Assembly (NCBI GenBank): GCA_039105265.1
Contig: JAPFFF010000052.1
Coordinates: 310,001-374,000 of the forward strand
DNA from: Tritrichomonas musculus
Lineage: Eukaryota > Parabasalia > Tritrichomonadida > Tritrichomonadidae
Direction of reading: 5' to 3'
Length of the DNA: 64,000 nt
Below the pieces are notes generated by a model. It had not been told where the DNA came from and ran no database searches. It saw only the letters and a program-made list of their open reading frames with translations. Positions within the stretch are counted from its first letter, which is position 1, and the number at the start of each line of letters is the position of its first letter. Below are positions 26,809 to 37,718 of the stretch, in pieces. Both the position numbers and the translations under genes were made by a program.

Positions 26809-28317
26809 ATGTCATACAACGACAGCTCAGACAGCGATGTTAGTCTATTCGACTCAATCGAGCAATTGGGTCGATCAGTTGCACTATCAGATCAACCATC
26901 AGCTGCACCATCAGATCAACCATCAGCTGCACCATCAGCTACACCATCAGCTGCACCCACAGTAGATTGGTTCAAGAACATGTCCCCAGAAGAACTCGAA
27001 TCCATGCGACAGCTCATCATGAAGCAGCAAGAAGAAGCAGCAGCTAAATTAAAGAAGCAGCAAGAAGAAGAAGCAGCAGCTAAATTAAAGAAGCAGCAAG
27101 AAGAAGAAGCAGCTAGATTGAAGAAGAAGCAAGAAGAAGAAGAAGCAGCTAGATTGAAGAAGAAGCAAGAAGAAGCAGCAGCTAAATTAAAGAAGCAAGA
27201 AGAAGAAGCATTAGCAAGATTGAAGCAAGAAGATGATGCAAGAAGGAAGAATTCATATGTTCCAATTTCAAATAAATTCTTTCCACCACCTCGCTCATAT
27301 AATATAATTAAAGTTCCTCCACCTCCTTCTATGCAACAAGTTCCTCCACCTCCTCCACCTCCATCTAAGCAACAAGTTCCTCCATCTCCATCTAAGCAAC
27401 AAGTTCCTCCTCCACGTCCAAGTGTTCTCGCTAGACCATCTGCATTTACTGAGAAACAAAAATTCGGTTCTAATCCAAAAGAAGAAACAAAGATAGAAGG
27501 AGAAGAAGAAGAAGAAGTTGAACAAGAACAAGAACCAGTTCACAGAGAACAATATAAGCCACCGAAAAGTAATCATGAAATGAAATCCAATAGTGGATAT
27601 AAGGAGGATAATGTTAGCTCATTCAACTTTCGAGAAGAAATGGAACGATTAATAGAAGAAAATGAAAACTTGAAAGACCGATTAACGAGGTTGGAGGAGC
27701 GAATGACTGGTGTAGAATTTCACATTGAAGACATCAATCACAATGCTGAAGAACTCAGGAAAGACATTGATAATACCGACGAATACGCACTCGAGCTAAT
27801 GAAATTGGAACTTCGTCCAAAAAAGGTGGCAAAGTACATTAACAAGATTCACGATCTAAAGATTGACGTGTCAAATCTCAAAAATGCTCAACAAGCTGGT
27901 CCTCCAACAGATGTTGCATTTACTGAAAAGTTGGCAAGATCGAAATTGATGATGGTAGAAGCTGATTATCTTAAAAACATGTTGGACACTATTGACTCAA
28001 TTGATAAGAAAAAACCACCAGAGCTGTTAAACATGTTCAAGACCTATGGATGGAAGTTGTCCAATTCCATTTATCATCTTCGACCATACTTATCACCAGA
28101 AGAGAAAGAGAAGTTGGACACCGCATGCAGCTTCGAGAGAAAAGGAAAGAAGCAATCACCGAAACAAGTGTTGAATTACATCAGGCAATTTGGTGAATCA
28201 TTGGAGAAGAACGATATTGAACGGAAAAATGACTCGAAGTTGAAAGGAAATGAGTTCCAATATCATTTTCCATATCTCGATGATAATGTCATTGATGATA
28301 ATGATTACCCTCAATAA
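26809..28317 (+). CDS. Long coiled-coil protein with Pro-rich linker
   Basis: 502 residues. It has Ser/Ala/Pro repeats at about 20-50 (SDQPSAAPSD), then tandem Lys/Glu/Ala helical repeats (about 68-145, KLKKQQEEEAA) and a poly-Pro region (about 165-210). Next come an acidic stretch and a second coiled coil (about 275-330, ENENLKDRLTRLEERMTGVE). A C-terminal helical domain (PYLSPEEKEKLDTACSF) closes the protein. It resembles a structural or scaffold protein. The internal repeats are also repeats at the DNA level, so length may vary between copies. Confidence 0.7.
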   Translation: MSYNDSSDSDVSLFDSIEQLGRSVALSDQPSAAPSDQPSAAPSATPSAAPTVDWFKNMSPEELESMRQLIMKQQEEAAAKLKKQQEEEAAAKLKKQQEEEAARLKKKQEEEEAARLKKKQEEAAAKLKKQEEEALARLKQEDDARRKNSYVPISNKFFPPPRSYNIIKVPPPPSMQQVPPPPPPPSKQQVPPSPSKQQVPPPRPSVLARPSAFTEKQKFGSNPKEETKIEGEEEEEVEQEQEPVHREQYKPPKSNHEMKSNSGYKEDNVSSFNFREEMERLIEENENLKDRLTRLEERMTGVEFHIEDINHNAEELRKDIDNTDEYALELMKLELRPKKVAKYINKIHDLKIDVSNLKNAQQAGPPTDVAFTEKLARSKLMMVEADYLKNMLDTIDSIDKKKPPELLNMFKTYGWKLSNSIYHLRPYLSPEEKEKLDTACSFERKGKKQSPKQVLNYIRQFGESLEKNDIERKNDSKLKGNEFQYHFPYLDDNVIDDNDYPQ

Positions 28318-28391
28318 GATAGGTCATAACTAAAAAATTAATTTTTTAACTTTTTCTTTGTTTTTTATTTTCATCGTTTCACTTTTATTTT

Positions 28392-31300
28392 ATGTTAAAC
28401 ATGAATAAGGACATTGAAGATAATTTTTTAGATGCTATTGGAGATGTCTATGCTGATACAAAATCACAGTTTCGTCGTGAATATAATCGACGTGCAAAAC
28501 AATACCAAAAGAAAGATAAATTTAAAGAAGAAATGAGGAAGCTCATGATTCCTGCAGGACAAGGTATTGGTTTTGCTACAGACATCAATCAAGATGAATA
28601 TAAGAGGTATGCATTTACGGAAGCACTACGACAGATACATAAAAAGAAAAATGTTGGAAGACCTATTGTTAAAGCAATTGCACTTGATGGAACTTATAAG
28701 TACTTCACACTCAGTGATAAGCACAACTTCGAAAGTACATTAGGTCATATAACAGGAGAACTTGATTTAAGTGAAGACCAGTCAGACACTAATCCATATA
28801 TCTCAAACATGTTCATTCCAGTTCGATATGAGGTACAATTTATTGACATGAACAAAACAAATGATGGTGTTCATTTTAGAACCAAGATGCAAGATATGGA
28901 TACTCATGAATTCTATGATGATGAAGTCGAAATTGATGAAGACTATCGAAATACACCAGAAGGTAGTTTTTTCCCATACATCAATCTATCACCTATAGAC
29001 TTATCTACATACCAAATCTTTCATGAGGTAAGGAAAGAGAACTACAGAGATAATTGTTTTGTATATGCTTGTATACAATCCGGTGTGTTCACTGATGATG
29101 AAATAGATGACTTACGATTTTTTGTTCAAACAAGAACCATACCCAATAACAAGATAGAAGAAGTAGCTAAAAAGTTCAAGTGCAATTTTAGTATCATTAG
29201 AATTGTTGAACAACCTGATAAATACAAGTATGAAACAAGAATCAACACCAGAAAGAAAAAATGGTCTGTTGATTTTCAAAGAGAAGTTAACCTGATATTG
29301 TTCAAAGACCATTATATGCTCAATAAGAACATACCTTGTACATTATTCTATCTTCGACACTATGAAGAACTTGATAGAACATTTGCATATATGCCTTTTG
29401 AAAAAAGATGTAAGATAGAAAGATTACATAGTAACAGAAAGACTGTCAAAGACTATAATGCTGAAGGAATCAAACCAATAACCTTTTTCCAAAAGATGTT
29501 TGAGTTACATCTATTTGAAGAAATCAAAGCATGCGAAATGGATATTATCAACACAACTGAATATGAACATGTTAATGACTATGTAAGTCTCGAATATAAT
29601 GCAGAACAATGTACAAGACTCATTGAAAATAATAAAAAGAAACAAAATACATGGTCAAGGATTTATTATAGCGACTTCGAAACAAACTCTACAGTCAGTC
29701 CACATATACCATATCTCAATTGTACGATCTTTCGAGATAAAGCCAACATACATAAAATATCTATTCAAGGTGAAGATTGTGGACAGAAGCTCTTGAATTA
29801 TTTATGGAGTGGCTCATTAACATATTTTCACAACCTCAAGTATGATGCATGTTTTTTCATTAACACACCTGGATGGGATACACAGATAACAGAACGAAGT
29901 GGAACTGTGTTGCAAATCATCATGACATTATTCGAAGAAGGTACAAGGAAAGTCAAAAAGAGATTAACATTCAGGAACTCATATAGTATAATACCTCAAG
30001 CATTAAGTAAATTTGCTACAATGTTCAACCTCAATGTTCACAAGGAAGTCATGGCATATAAGCTATATACACAAGAGAACATACAAAGAAGAATTGTTGA
30101 TGCTACTGAGTTCCAACAGCAATACATCGATGAAAATGCAGATAAGTTATCGAAAGCACAACTTGATGCAAACTGCAAGCAGATTATTGAAAATGCAAAA
30201 ATTGCAAATTGTTATAATGATGGCAAAATCGACATCATTAAATATGCCATCTTCTATTGTTTCAAGGACTGTATTGTTTTGATGAAGGGAATGGAAAAAT
30301 TTAATGAAGACCTGAAAGCAGTCTTTAAAGAAACAAAGACAGATATGTATGGTGTTCATGATTTTATATCTATAAGTGCTATTGGATACTGCTTTGCCAA
30401 GAAATATGGTTGCTTTGATGGATGTTATGAACTATCAGGTAAGTGTCAAGACTTCATACAACGATGTGTCTCTGGTGGAAGAACAATGACAGCAGGTAAT
30501 GAAAAGCAATACATCGAAGGAAAGATACAAGACTTTGATGCAGTTAGCTTATATCCATCTGCAATGTATGTTATGGATGGTATACCATTAGGAAGACCTA
30601 AAGTAATACCACAAGGTACAACACATGAACAACTTATGCAATATGATACATTCTTTATCGAAGTCAACATCAAGAAACTCGAATGTAAATCAAAAGAGCC
30701 ATATAAATTTGGACAAGTATTTACAAGGAATGAAGCAGGTAGTAAAATATTCGGCAATTTCCTTGTTGACCATTATTATATCGATAAAGTAGGTCTCATG
30801 GACTTGTTCGAATTTTATGATGTTGAATATGAGTTAATACGTGGCTATTACTTTGATGAAGGATTTAACAAGAAAATCAATGAGTTCATTGAGAAGCTCT
30901 TTAATCTCAGGGCAAGTTATAAAAAGCAAAAGAACCCTCTTGAACAAACAATAAAGCTCCTCCTCAACTCCATATATGGCAAGTCAATATTGAAAGCAAC
31001 AAAGACTGAAACCAAGACAGTACCAAAAAGCCAACTATACAAGTACCTCTGGAGGAACTATAACTTTATCAAGGAGGTTGTTGAAGATGCTAATATTGAT
31101 AAGTGCTATGTCAAGAAGTTGAAACCAATTAATGACCATTTCAACCTACCTCAATTTGGTGCAAGCGTTCTCTCTTGGAGTAAGCACTTAATGAACAGGG
31201 TTATGGCTACAGCTGAGCAAGCAGGTATACCTATCTTTTATCAAGATACTGATAGTATGCATGTACTTGAAAAAGATGTACCAAGGATAGCTGACTTATT

Positions 31301-31676
31301 CCAGTTCAAGTATCATCAACCTCTTATTGGAAAAAATATGTGTCAGTTTCATAATGACTTTGATGAGTTCGAAGGTAGTCAAGGGGAAATACACTCAAGA
31401 AAACTCATTGCACTTGGTAAAAAGAGCTACCTCGATATCTTGGTTGATGAACAAGGAAATGAAGGATATCATATTAGACTCAAAGGAATTCCAAAACAAG
31501 TTATTCTCAACAAGTGCAAAAGGATGGATATCACAATTGAAGAACTCTATGAAAGGATGTACAAAGGAGAAAGTATGACATTTGATTTGTTGGATGGTTC
31601 GAATGCATTCAGGAAGTCAAAGACATTTCAACAAACCAACTTACCTAAATTTGCACGTACTCTTAGGTTTACTTAG
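28392..31676 (+). CDS. Protein-primed family B DNA polymerase with OTU-like N-terminal domain
   Basis: 1094 residues. An OTU-like domain spans about 205-312: RDNCFVYACIQSG (candidate Cys222) and LILFKDHYML (candidate His307). Exonuclease motifs follow: YYSDFETN (Asp428, Glu430) and YFHNLKYDA (about 478-486). Polymerase motifs are A, DFDAVSLYPSAMY (about 714-726); B, LLLNSIYGKS (about 858-867); and C, YQDTDSMHV (about 950-958). This is the replicative enzyme of Polintons, expected to start from a terminal protein. The fused OTU-like part may remove ubiquitin or be structural. Confidence 0.95.
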   Translation: MLNMNKDIEDNFLDAIGDVYADTKSQFRREYNRRAKQYQKKDKFKEEMRKLMIPAGQGIGFATDINQDEYKRYAFTEALRQIHKKKNVGRPIVKAIALDGTYKYFTLSDKHNFESTLGHITGELDLSEDQSDTNPYISNMFIPVRYEVQFIDMNKTNDGVHFRTKMQDMDTHEFYDDEVEIDEDYRNTPEGSFFPYINLSPIDLSTYQIFHEVRKENYRDNCFVYACIQSGVFTDDEIDDLRFFVQTRTIPNNKIEEVAKKFKCNFSIIRIVEQPDKYKYETRINTRKKKWSVDFQREVNLILFKDHYMLNKNIPCTLFYLRHYEELDRTFAYMPFEKRCKIERLHSNRKTVKDYNAEGIKPITFFQKMFELHLFEEIKACEMDIINTTEYEHVNDYVSLEYNAEQCTRLIENNKKKQNTWSRIYYSDFETNSTVSPHIPYLNCTIFRDKANIHKISIQGEDCGQKLLNYLWSGSLTYFHNLKYDACFFINTPGWDTQITERSGTVLQIIMTLFEEGTRKVKKRLTFRNSYSIIPQALSKFATMFNLNVHKEVMAYKLYTQENIQRRIVDATEFQQQYIDENADKLSKAQLDANCKQIIENAKIANCYNDGKIDIIKYAIFYCFKDCIVLMKGMEKFNEDLKAVFKETKTDMYGVHDFISISAIGYCFAKKYGCFDGCYELSGKCQDFIQRCVSGGRTMTAGNEKQYIEGKIQDFDAVSLYPSAMYVMDGIPLGRPKVIPQGTTHEQLMQYDTFFIEVNIKKLECKSKEPYKFGQVFTRNEAGSKIFGNFLVDHYYIDKVGLMDLFEFYDVEYELIRGYYFDEGFNKKINEFIEKLFNLRASYKKQKNPLEQTIKLLLNSIYGKSILKATKTETKTVPKSQLYKYLWRNYNFIKEVVEDANIDKCYVKKLKPINDHFNLPQFGASVLSWSKHLMNRVMATAEQAGIPIFYQDTDSMHVLEKDVPRIADLFQFKYHQPLIGKNMCQFHNDFDEFEGSQGEIHSRKLIALGKKSYLDILVDEQGNEGYHIRLKGIPKQVILNKCKRMDITIEELYERMYKGESMTFDLLDGSNAFRKSKTFQQTNLPKFARTLRFT

Positions 31677-32409
31677 TTATAACATCATTGATATCAGTCG
31701 AGTTAGATGGTTTAATTTTGATAGTTATGAACAAAGGACTTTTTAACAATATCGGCTGGTATTGAAAATCTACTAAACTTAATTCTAAGTATTTTAATGA
31801 ATCTGTAAATGTTTTTATTTTTAAAGGCTTACCCTCAGTCTCGAAATCATATATAAATGGTTTCTTATCTACAGTGAAGGTATTTATTGTACCAATAACT
31901 GAAGGTGTATATTGTTGTTCACCTATATTCGAGTATATGGCATTACCTTGTAGTGATACTAGATACAACTTAGTATGATTTAATATTGGTATATCTTTTA
32001 TTATATAGGTTGTATTAGCAGGTAACTCTAAAGGCATTGGAGTATTATAAAGACCAGTTACTAATGCGGCTCGATGAGTTAAAGACGTAATGGTAGTCTT
32101 CATTGTGGTTTTTAATTGAAATGTTCTTGTTTCTTGTTTATACTCCCATTGAAACCAAGACATTAAATTTAATACCGATTGTAATTCTTTGATTGTATAA
32201 GAAAATTTAGGAGTTCGAAAATAGGCTTTAATAGGTATTGAATCACTTGACATCTCAATATAATCTTCATCATTGGTTAACAGAATATTACTCAAGGTGC
32301 TTAATGAAGATACATAATACTTGACATATTTACACTTCCAAGGTATATCTAAATTAACTGATACCTTATTATATTCATCTGCATTTGTGCTTTGTACTGA
32401 TACTAACAT
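31669..32409 (-). CDS. Second putative penton-like minor capsid protein
   Basis: 246 residues, beta-rich. It shares the IYS(N/S)IGEQ motif and the closing strand pair (SPLFITIKIK) with the 17800-18804 product, so the two are likely paralogues. The gene converges on the PolB gene, overlapping its end by about 8 bases. It diverges from the 32426 gene with only 16 bases between the two start codons. Assignment as single-jelly-roll penton protein is inferred from beta content, size and the paralogy. Confidence 0.6.
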   Translation of the reverse strand: MLVSVQSTNADEYNKVSVNLDIPWKCKYVKYYVSSLSTLSNILLTNDEDYIEMSSDSIPIKAYFRTPKFSYTIKELQSVLNLMSWFQWEYKQETRTFQLKTTMKTTITSLTHRAALVTGLYNTPMPLELPANTTYIIKDIPILNHTKLYLVSLQGNAIYSNIGEQQYTPSVIGTINTFTVDKKPFIYDFETEGKPLKIKTFTDSLKYLELSLVDFQYQPILLKSPLFITIKIKPSNSTDINDVITK

Positions 32410-32425
32410 TTTATTATATCCTAAA
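32410..32425. promoter_or_regulatory. 16-base divergent spacer between two start codons
   Basis: Only TTTTATTATATCCTAA separates the start of the minus-strand gene (32409) from the ATG at 32426. Both genes appear intact. Promoter elements must therefore lie in this spacer or within the coding sequences, and 5' leaders must be extremely short or overlapping. Confidence 0.55.
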
Positions 32426-35400
32426 ATGTCAATTAAAGTTTATTCTTTGTTATCAGGAGAAGCAGAGAAGCTAAAAGACAAAGACATAGAGATAAGTGTT
32501 AATGATGAAAACAACATCGATATCATAAGAGGTGGAGACCCAGATGATTATCCAAAATTTAGTTGCTTATATAATAAAGATGAGATAGATGAAAAATTGG
32601 TTGGTGATTATTTCGAAAAAAATGGATTCGAAAACTTTGGTGCTCTTAACATTATGGGAGGTAAAGGTATATATACATGGAATACTGATGGTACACTAAC
32701 GACAAAAATACAATATTGTGCCAGTCTCAATAAACTATATGAAAGATTAAGAGACAGTGCTAAAAATTTAGAAGTCTTTTTAACCAAAATGAGGGAAGAT
32801 GTAGATTCTGGTATTGCACCAGGAGCTACCTTAAAATATTTTACTGGAGAGATAAATGATAAAGATATAATAGAAGAAGAATATGATGTTAGTACATATA
32901 AGAAGTTAATAGAAGCATTAACAGCGAATCAAAAAGGTATGTTAGATGTTATGAATTTAATGATTCAAAATATAGATGAAGTTAATAATGCAATTGTTCC
33001 AAGTATCGATTGGAATATATTAAAGGACTTAAAAATAATTGTCGAACATGTAGATGAAACTACCAAAGCAATTACCTATGAAACAGATACAGTAAAACCT
33101 AAAAACATGGAAACTATAATAAAAGAGTTAAGTACAAGTAATGATAATATAGCAAAGTGGATAAAAAATAATACTGTTGATTTTACTGAGATTGAGCCCA
33201 TTAAATATGTAGATTTAAAAGTTAATGAAACTACTAATGAAACTATCTTTGATGTCAATGAGACAAAGATAAATAACATGAAAGACTTTGCTGAGAAAAC
33301 AAATACAACAGCTGCTAATATTACTAAATGGATAGATGCATTAAATGATCAAACCATAAGTTATGAGACTCTCTTGAACTTAACAGGTGGTAATACTTCA
33401 ATGTGCCTAATTAATAAAACAACTGGTGAACCAGAAATACATGAGGTTAAAATAGAAATAGATGAAACACCACCACCTACTCCAACACCTGAGCCAACTC
33501 CAGACCCTACACCACCTACACCTACACCGCCTACTCCAACTGAACCACCAAAAGAGTTAGTTAACAAAGAAGATATGGTTTATGTAATTCCTCCTATTGA
33601 TGAATTAAAGAATCTCGAAGAATATACGATTCCAAAAATAATAGAACCAGAAGTACTCAAATTAACAGTATCCAAGTTTTGGTTATATAGTAAAGAGACA
33701 ATAGGATGGATAAAAGACTTATTGTATAATATCATTTCAACTACCCTATATCTTGCTAAACAGCCTATTAAATTAACTTATAAAGCAATTGCTTTTGCGA
33801 CAAAAGAATTTATGAAGATTATATATAACTTATTTTATTTTATCTGGTATGGTATTGATAGTATTGTGAATATTGCATATGAAGCTGTTAAAGATAATGA
33901 AAAAGTGGGGGTAATCTTTTATATTGGAGGAGAAGATGCAGATGCTGACTTTAAGGATGTAGATTTGCATCAGGTCATTGATGAGATAAAAGAATTGACA
34001 CCAAGACTTAATAACAAAATTGATGAATTAAAGAATGAAGGAATTCGAATGATTAAAATAGCATATAGCTCATTTACATTATTTTGGAGCAACTTATGGC
34101 ACTTCATAGTTGATTTTATCATGAACTACCCAAATTTAGTTAATAATATTATACAGATAGGCGGAAATTGGATAGATGCTCAATTTTGGCAATATATAGG
34201 AGGTTATGCTGATTTACTTCTGTATGTTTATGTAATACTTGTATATGCAATCGCTGGGGGTTTAGGCGTTGGGGCATTTTGTTTATGTGTAATTCTAATA
34301 GCTTCCCTTTTCGAACCAATAGGAAGAGGTGCCCAATGGATTTTAAATAAGATTACACGACATCCTCCTGCTCCTCAAGCTCGTACACTTGAAGTTGATG
34401 ATAATGACGTTGTTAATACTGATGATGAAAATAGCTTTGATATTGTTGACCCTGATGGAAATAAAATTGTAATTGAGATTGATGATGATATATTAGAAGT
34501 ATTTCGAAATCAATATAACTCATTGGTCTCCAAATATCAAGCAATCTATGATGTTGTTCCCTCTACTCCATCAACTGACTCCAAGTATTTTACCTTGAAG
34601 GAATCAGACCAGTTATATTTATATAGACCATCAAAAGTATATGAAGAATCTAATTATTATTGTATGAGATGGGATATAGATAAAGATTATGACATACCAC
34701 AAAATTTAGTATTTAGATTCAAAGACTATCTATTTGGTCATAACTGGGAATTAACATGGGATGGTAAAAATTGGACAGGAAATAATTGTCAAAACATGTG
34801 TACAGAAAAGATATCATACATAAACACAAATGACGGTGCGCCTGCTTTAACAATCAAACGTAACGAAAGAATTGGTAGATGGATAAAAGGAACAATAAAG
34901 GAAGATTTAACAGATGATGATAATTATGCTCATATCTTGAAAGATTATCTTACCAATTGGAGGGTTGTTAAGAAAGATGGAACCATATTAAGTGAAGGAA
35001 TAACTGCAACTTTTGATTCAAGTGGTTCAGGTACTTTTACTCAAGATGGATATAAATATGAACAAGCTAGAATGTATGTTGATGCACCAAGTGGATTAAA
35101 TGCAGATGATGGATTATATGTTTATGCTGACCTAAATATTAATGGAAATATAACTGAATTAAAATGGGATTGTCATCCTACTCATTGTATTAATTCAGGT
35201 GTTATACATACCTATGGGTCAAATCCTTGTCTCGAATCATTTAATTATCATCGAGAAAAAAGGCATTCCATTAAAATCATTGAAGGATTTAATCATAAGA
35301 ACATTCGAATATATATAGAGAAAGAATTCTTTGAATTTGATGTAAAAGTTAATCCATTCGATATAATTATTCAACAACAATTTTATGAAGTAGAGCCAGA

Positions 35401-37699
35401 CCCAAGAAAATGCACTACCATATCAACAGATTATAATATTTATTCATCAAAGATTATATGGGCTGATAATATCATGACTATGCGTCGAGACTTAAATGTT
35501 GTTGGTGGAATCACAGATATATTAGCCTATGATTATGCTTTATTGAAACAGACAGTTGATAATCTAGTTGAACAAATGAGAATTCAAGCCATGTATAATG
35601 AATATACTGATAGTATTAAACAAGGTGTAGCAGTTGCGAATAGTATATTAAATATTTTAGCATCAACAGTTTGTATTGCAAGTGCCCTTTCAACATTAAA
35701 TATGTCTAATAACTCTGTAACTATTAATACATATCAAACAAGACCTTTCCCAGCAGGTCCAGGAGGAAATGGTGGAGGAGGTGGTGGCGGTGGTGGTGGT
35801 TATCCAGGTGATGGAGGTAGTGGCTTTCAAGGTAAGTTTTTGGTGAATGTTGATTTGAAGGCAGAAAAGATGACTATGGAAAGATTTTTACCAATAACAA
35901 CAACTGTTCAAAATCCTATTGCTGGAGCTATTTCATCATTCTCAGCTACACAGGTTGTCCTTTCGACAACACATGCACTGACTCAGTTGGGAAATGCTAT
36001 TGCTACACTTGGTTCGAATGTCTTGCGCTTCTTTAGGAATAGACCAGATACAAATGGGACTGAGACATTAAACATTAATTCATCCTCGATTACAATAACT
36101 GATAATGATACAGATAATGCAACAAATACTATCACAACCACTGAGCAATCATTTGAAAGAACTCATAGAGAAGTTCAGCCACAAGTTGTTACAGATGAAA
36201 CAGATGAGATTCGAACAGATATAACTGTACCACAGACTACAATGACAAATACAGCTTCAACTACGATTGCACTTAGGAATCAAGTTCCTGTTATCGATAT
36301 ATCTGGAATCCAGTATACCTTAGAAGATATTGCAGATATGACAAGAGCAGAACGAAATGCATTAGTTGCTAGTCATCCTGATATCTTACGTATCCAATAT
36401 CATGGAAGAGAGTGGTTTAATGTTTATGATTTGTTTTATAATGACCAACTCATTATCCATAATAATGTATTTCAACGAAGGACTCTAATAAGACCAGCTG
36501 ATATTGAGATGACAGATAGAATACATAGAGCTACTGATAATAATTGGTCAATAGAATGGGAAGGAACAACATACACAGCGAGAGATATTGAACAATTATC
36601 TATGCAAGACAGATTAAATTTACCATTTGTACAAAATGGAGATATTGGATTAGAACCTTACTTGAATGAGCAAACAATGGAAGCATGGATAAATATTATT
36701 GATCATAGAGGAGAGACTATTGACCCAATTGTTGCTACTATTGATTATTCAGCACCAACAACAGCAAATATTAGTGGAGGTCAAGTACGATTTGTTGGAA
36801 TAAATTCACAGATAGAAGTCAATGCAAATGGAGTTAGATATCAACATTATGACCTTGTTGCCACAACAGATACTTGGACAGTACCAGGAACAACACCAGC
36901 AATAACAGCAAGAATGATAGAACAAATGAGTGATGAACAAAGAGGAGAACTAATGGATAATATTTATTCTCATGGTAATCTTTTAGCTTTTAATGACACA
37001 TTAGATGAAACAACTGGTGAAGAAATAACACAAGTACTATATAATGGAAATGTAGTTGCTACAATAGATAGAAGAAGACTACATGTAATTAATATTGTGA
37101 ATGGAGTGATAGAAATGTACCAACAAGATGGTGTTATAAGTGCAACTACCCAGGTTATTATGGGAGCAGTAGGTTATGTTGCTAGAAGGTTCTTACATGG
37201 TCAATGGCAGTTTGTTAGACATCATCCTGGTGATGCAGCAGCTATAGCAGGAGTAGCAGCAGAAGCATATGTAGCAAATAGAATAGGATTATTTAATATT
37301 CCAAGTTGGTTCCGTCGTAGTGATAACCCAGAGACATTAGCAGAGGAAGATGTATTAGAAAAGATTCTTGCATGGGCATATCATGAAGAAACAGATGATG
37401 AACCTGAACTTGAAATAACAATGAAGGATGCTGATAAGATGATGGTTTCATTTGATACATGTATTAATATTGCAAAGACATATCGCGATACTTTAAAGGG
37501 TACAATAGCATTCATGTGCGAGAAAATCAAAGAGCTTGAAAATAAGTCAAGTACAAAACATCCATTAGAAGATATAGATATGACTGCTTATATTACTAAA
37601 GTAGAAGTGAAGGAAATGATAGACCAGAAGGATGCATATATTGATACTCTTGAGGCAAGACTTGCAGCACTTGAAGCTAAATGCGCCAACATCGAATGA
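32426..37699 (+). CDS. Giant fibre-like or membrane-spanning structural protein
   Basis: 1757 residues from the ATG at 32426 (MSIKVYSLLS); the frame is open further upstream but overlaps the divergent gene. It has a helical N-terminal third, then a Pro/Thr-rich linker (TPEPTPDPTPPTPTPP, about 350-375). Hydrophobic segments follow, including VYVILVYAIAGGLGVGAFCL (about 600-630), probably membrane-spanning. Next is a beta domain shared with the 37719 product (WDIDKDYDIPQNLVFRF), the QQQFYEVEPDP and SSKIIWADNIMTMR module, a poly-Gly stretch, repeated beta modules and a final coiled coil (LEARLAALEAK). Plausibly an attachment or penetration protein. Confidence 0.72.
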   Translation: MSIKVYSLLSGEAEKLKDKDIEISVNDENNIDIIRGGDPDDYPKFSCLYNKDEIDEKLVGDYFEKNGFENFGALNIMGGKGIYTWNTDGTLTTKIQYCASLNKLYERLRDSAKNLEVFLTKMREDVDSGIAPGATLKYFTGEINDKDIIEEEYDVSTYKKLIEALTANQKGMLDVMNLMIQNIDEVNNAIVPSIDWNILKDLKIIVEHVDETTKAITYETDTVKPKNMETIIKELSTSNDNIAKWIKNNTVDFTEIEPIKYVDLKVNETTNETIFDVNETKINNMKDFAEKTNTTAANITKWIDALNDQTISYETLLNLTGGNTSMCLINKTTGEPEIHEVKIEIDETPPPTPTPEPTPDPTPPTPTPPTPTEPPKELVNKEDMVYVIPPIDELKNLEEYTIPKIIEPEVLKLTVSKFWLYSKETIGWIKDLLYNIISTTLYLAKQPIKLTYKAIAFATKEFMKIIYNLFYFIWYGIDSIVNIAYEAVKDNEKVGVIFYIGGEDADADFKDVDLHQVIDEIKELTPRLNNKIDELKNEGIRMIKIAYSSFTLFWSNLWHFIVDFIMNYPNLVNNIIQIGGNWIDAQFWQYIGGYADLLLYVYVILVYAIAGGLGVGAFCLCVILIASLFEPIGRGAQWILNKITRHPPAPQARTLEVDDNDVVNTDDENSFDIVDPDGNKIVIEIDDDILEVFRNQYNSLVSKYQAIYDVVPSTPSTDSKYFTLKESDQLYLYRPSKVYEESNYYCMRWDIDKDYDIPQNLVFRFKDYLFGHNWELTWDGKNWTGNNCQNMCTEKISYINTNDGAPALTIKRNERIGRWIKGTIKEDLTDDDNYAHILKDYLTNWRVVKKDGTILSEGITATFDSSGSGTFTQDGYKYEQARMYVDAPSGLNADDGLYVYADLNINGNITELKWDCHPTHCINSGVIHTYGSNPCLESFNYHREKRHSIKIIEGFNHKNIRIYIEKEFFEFDVKVNPFDIIIQQQFYEVEPDPRKCTTISTDYNIYSSKIIWADNIMTMRRDLNVVGGITDILAYDYALLKQTVDNLVEQMRIQAMYNEYTDSIKQGVAVANSILNILASTVCIASALSTLNMSNNSVTINTYQTRPFPAGPGGNGGGGGGGGGGYPGDGGSGFQGKFLVNVDLKAEKMTMERFLPITTTVQNPIAGAISSFSATQVVLSTTHALTQLGNAIATLGSNVLRFFRNRPDTNGTETLNINSSSITITDNDTDNATNTITTTEQSFERTHREVQPQVVTDETDEIRTDITVPQTTMTNTASTTIALRNQVPVIDISGIQYTLEDIADMTRAERNALVASHPDILRIQYHGREWFNVYDLFYNDQLIIHNNVFQRRTLIRPADIEMTDRIHRATDNNWSIEWEGTTYTARDIEQLSMQDRLNLPFVQNGDIGLEPYLNEQTMEAWINIIDHRGETIDPIVATIDYSAPTTANISGGQVRFVGINSQIEVNANGVRYQHYDLVATTDTWTVPGTTPAITARMIEQMSDEQRGELMDNIYSHGNLLAFNDTLDETTGEEITQVLYNGNVVATIDRRRLHVINIVNGVIEMYQQDGVISATTQVIMGAVGYVARRFLHGQWQFVRHHPGDAAAIAGVAAEAYVANRIGLFNIPSWFRRSDNPETLAEEDVLEKILAWAYHEETDDEPELEITMKDADKMMVSFDTCINIAKTYRDTLKGTIAFMCEKIKELENKSSTKHPLEDIDMTAYITKVEVKEMIDQKDAYIDTLEARLAALEAKCANIE

Positions 37700-37718
37700 G
37701 AAGTTTTATTTAACATAA

